Positions 6,387 through 6,612 of a DNA stretch of 6,612 nucleotides are shown one piece after another. A program made the translations under genes and the position numbers. Each line of letters begins with the position of its first letter. The first letter of the stretch is position 1. This DNA is from Deltaproteobacteria bacterium (GTDB taxonomy: Bacteria; Desulfobacterota; DSM-4660; Desulfatiglandales; B25-G16), in the NCBI GenBank assembly GCA_003646935.1, contig QMLW01000113.1, positions 1 to 6,612 of the forward strand, given 5' to 3'. The notes beneath the pieces were generated by a model. The model did no database searches and was not told where the DNA came from. It saw nothing but the letters and a program-made list of their open reading frames with translations.

Positions 6387-6391
6387 GTCAA
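6365..6391 (-). promoter_or_regulatory. Sigma-70-type promoter of the toxin-antitoxin operon
   Basis: On the minus strand a perfect -35 box TTGACA (6391-6386) is followed after 15 bases by TACAAT (6370-6365), a 5/6 match to TATAAT. The 15-base spacer is short; a 17-base reading gives the weaker CAATAT. It lies about 37 bases upstream of the antitoxin ATG and inside the palindromic operator, so repressor binding would block RNA polymerase. Confidence 0.65.
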
Positions 6392-6428
6392 GCAATAATA
6401 ATTGAAGGGAGCTTAACCCAAAAGTTCA

Positions 6429-6612
6429 TTAGCAATATCCCAATTCTCGCATGATGAGGTTGTGGAGTTCAGGCCGGAATCCCTTAATTTTTTCGTTTGA
6501 CCTGCTTGTATGGACCCTGTTTGTGAGAAACACCACTGTTACCCTTTTCTCAAGATCGATCCACACCGAGGTGCCGGTAAACCCCGTGTGGCCAATGCTG
6601 GAAGAGCTGAAG
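6429..6612 (-). CDS. C-terminal end of a class C beta-lactamase-like serine hydrolase (partial)
   Basis: The minus strand frame entering from the window edge gives 60 codons to TAA at 6431-6429. It begins FSSSSIGHTGFTGTSVWIDL and continues through VVFLTNRVHTSRSNEKIKGFRPELHNLIMREL. The HTG in SIGHTGFTGTSVWID occupies the place of the KTG box in serine beta-lactamase/penicillin-binding folds, and the LTNRVHxSRxN stretch is typical of the beta-lactamase-related serine hydrolases (EstB/YbbE-like). The nucleophile S-x-x-K and the Y-x-N motifs lie outside the window. Proteins of this family often sit with peptidoglycan recycling genes, and mpl and murI follow here beyond the toxin-antitoxin pair. 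Enzymatic role (esterase, D-Ala peptidase or other) is not readable. Confidence 0.85.
   Translation of the reverse strand, partial: FSSSSIGHTGFTGTSVWIDLEKRVTVVFLTNRVHTSRSNEKIKGFRPELHNLIMRELGYC

Overview
The window is a contiguous stretch of a Gram-negative bacterial chromosome, moderately AT-rich, in which every supported gene lies on the minus strand. Read in the direction of transcription (high to low coordinates) it holds four blocks. No organism can be named from the sequence. The mix of peptidoglycan recycling (mpl), a DctPQM-type TRAP transporter and a VapC module would fit an environmental proteobacterium or Desulfobacterota-like anaerobe, but that is only an inference.

Block 1 (6612-6429) is the last 60 codons of a class C beta-lactamase-like serine hydrolase. 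Block 2 (6391-5643) is a compact type II toxin-antitoxin operon. It has a promoter built on nested perfect palindromes, then a ribbon-helix-helix antitoxin, then a PIN-domain VapC toxin whose start overlaps the antitoxin stop by one base (TGATG). Block 3 (5533-3110) holds mpl (murein tripeptide ligase) and murI (glutamate racemase), both cell-wall genes. The serine hydrolase upstream may belong to the same group, in which case the toxin-antitoxin cassette sits inside a peptidoglycan-recycling neighbourhood.

Block 4 (3109-1) is a TRAP transporter operon: dctP-like binding protein, dctQ-like small permease and dctM-like large permease, followed by the first 11 codons of a further gene that runs off the window. 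Just upstream of dctP, immediately after the murI stop codon, about 36 codons remain that look like the C-terminus of an FCD-domain GntR-family regulator. This suggests that the operon's own regulator was cut by a rearrangement that joined it to the end of murI. A very strong Shine-Dalgarno sequence in front of a six-codon ORF lies between this remnant and dctP.

No RNA genes, insertion sequences, CRISPR arrays or convincing intrinsic terminators were seen. No gene-free stretch exceeds 300 bases. The two largest gaps (3962-4099 with the murI start upstream region, and 5534-5642) hold only short degenerate repeats or AT-rich sequence.
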